A program made the translations under genes and the position numbers. DNA of 64,000 nt from Blastopirellula marina DSM 3645 (GTDB lineage Bacteria > Planctomycetota > Planctomycetia > Pirellulales > Pirellulaceae). This document shows positions 63,209-64,000 of this stretch, piece after piece. The stretch spans positions 124,001 to 188,000 of the forward strand of contig NZ_AANZ01000002.1 in NCBI RefSeq assembly GCF_000153105.1, read 5' to 3'. The notes beneath the pieces were generated by a model, which saw only the letters and a list, made by a program, of their open reading frames with translations, had not been told where the DNA came from and ran no database searches. The stretch's first letter is position 1. Each line of letters opens with the position of its first letter.

Positions 63209-64000
63209 TTACATCGGCGGAGGCGGCAATTGCAACGCGTTATCAACCACCGGCTGCGAAAGGGCCGCCGCATATTGCTCTAGCACCGCGACCAGAGCGC
63301 GGAAATCAGCACGCTGCGACAGTTGCGCGTATTGCGGGTTGGCCATCACGCGACGGAAATTTTCGAGCGAAGCCTCCAGCGCTTGCGGCGAAGGTTGACG
63401 CCCTGGAGTATAAACCTCAGGCGGCAACCCCAAATAGCGTCGCCAATTTTCATCCAGCACCGCTCCCAATCGCTGCGACGCCGCGGCGGTCTCGGCCTGC
63501 AACTGATTCAAATGCGCCGAGGCCTGGCCCAGCGTTTCGGTAGCCGCTGTCGGCTGCTGCTCGACAACCATCCCCGGTGCGACGACCGTCTGCGGCGCCG
63601 AGTATTTCAAAACCGTCGCGACCAGTTCGTTCGCTTCCGGCGGAACGCCTGCGGCGTAGTAGGCTCGGGTCGCGGCGTTGTTCATCTGCAATGCGCTGCC
63701 GTCGAGCGACGCGCCGATAAACAGTCCGCGGCTGCGGTTGTACGAATAGATTTCGGACTTCAGTTCAAGATCGGTGCCGGCTGAAGCTTGTCGACCGACC
63801 GGGCCTGCGGCTGCGGCCGCATCGACTCCTAGCGTAAATTTTCCTTGCAGCAAACCTTGCACGCTCTTTTGCGTGCGGAAGACCAAAATCACGTCGGTCG
63901 ATTGCACGCCGACCTGCCAACCGACGCTGCCGCCGGTCATGCTGACAAACTGCGGAGCGGTCCAGCCGCCGGTCGCCGCGTCCCGAACCATAGCGACGCC
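63209..64000 (-). CDS. SYLF (Ysc84-type) domain protein, 5' part missing
   Basis: The frame continues to the right edge, so the beginning of the gene is outside. GVAMVRDAATGGWTAP and FVSMTGGSVGWQVGVQSTD followed by VILVFRTQKSVQGLLQGK are the core of the SYLF domain, with GVDAAAAAGPVGRQ after it and an EIYSYNRSRGLFIG segment. These proteins bind lipids or form envelope-associated assemblies. The C-terminal ~150 residues (helical LNQLQAETAAASQRLGAV, LENFRRVMANPQYAQL) are additional and end LPPPPM. The N-terminal signal region is not visible. Confidence 0.9.
   Translation of the reverse strand, partial: GVAMVRDAATGGWTAPQFVSMTGGSVGWQVGVQSTDVILVFRTQKSVQGLLQGKFTLGVDAAAAAGPVGRQASAGTDLELKSEIYSYNRSRGLFIGASLDGSALQMNNAATRAYYAAGVPPEANELVATVLKYSAPQTVVAPGMVVEQQPTAATETLGQASAHLNQLQAETAAASQRLGAVLDENWRRYLGLPPEVYTPGRQPSPQALEASLENFRRVMANPQYAQLSQRADFRALVAVLEQYAAALSQPVVDNALQLPPPPM

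Overview
The window looks like a chromosome segment from a planctomycete, most likely of the Pirellulales (Blastopirellula/Bremerella type). The evidence is four prepilin-like DUF1559 proteins each followed by a small lipoprotein or secreted partner, a Planctomycete-type cytochrome c membrane protein, DUF1570 and basic-secretory-type metallopeptidases, a sulfatase, a PhoPQ-activated-type protein, an ECF sigma/serine-threonine kinase operon and many unrecognised secreted proteins. Genus-level placement is inference.

Region by region. 1-7126 is a metal/thiol-handling block: a CusBA-type RND efflux operon (minus strand, running off the left edge) with a Cys-rich secreted protein upstream, a divergent second Cys-rich secreted protein, then a secreted thioredoxin-like protein with a CC...C tail and a MacB/FtsX-type permease plus ATPase. 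7233-12154 holds a DUF1559/lipoprotein pair, a neutral-ceramidase-like enzyme with a GntR regulator and a tRNA-Arg(CCG). 12278-18422 holds DsbB plus a tiny DUF5993 protein, an AEC carrier fused to a GyrI-like ligand-binding domain, a CbiX-type chelatase, a beta-hydroxyacid dehydrogenase and acetolactate synthase. 18924-29527 holds a LuxR-type regulator without its phosphoacceptor, a large secreted protein, an epimerase-like TIM barrel, Dps, another DUF1559 pair and a translationally coupled Na+/solute symporter-cupin pair.

29588-44268 holds a parvulin-type PPIase, two unrecognised secreted proteins, a 2-hydroxyacid dehydrogenase, a tandem pair of paralogous membrane proteins, accD, a catalytically dead-looking phosphoglycerate-mutase fold protein, rpe, a complete IS4-type insertion sequence and the sigma factor-kinase-secreted protein operon. 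44778-52832 holds a lipoate ligase, argS followed by an apparently orphan DNA methyltransferase, a cytochrome c/DUF2231-like protein, a sulfatase and glyA. 53336-64000 holds two more DUF1559/lipoprotein pairs, DoxX, a frameshifted gene remnant, a candidate structured RNA, a PhoPQ-activated-type protein, a secreted metallopeptidase, a Gly/Tyr-rich secreted protein, a three-PAS histidine kinase and a partial SYLF protein.

The best leads for something undescribed are the Cys-rich metal/thiol block (3000-7126), the carrier-sensor fusion (13198-14766), the candidate structured RNA with a perfect Shine-Dalgarno (56111-56286), and an interspersed repeat of about 200 bp present twice, one copy split by the insertion sequence with a 6-bp target duplication. 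No CRISPR array, prophage or rRNA was seen.
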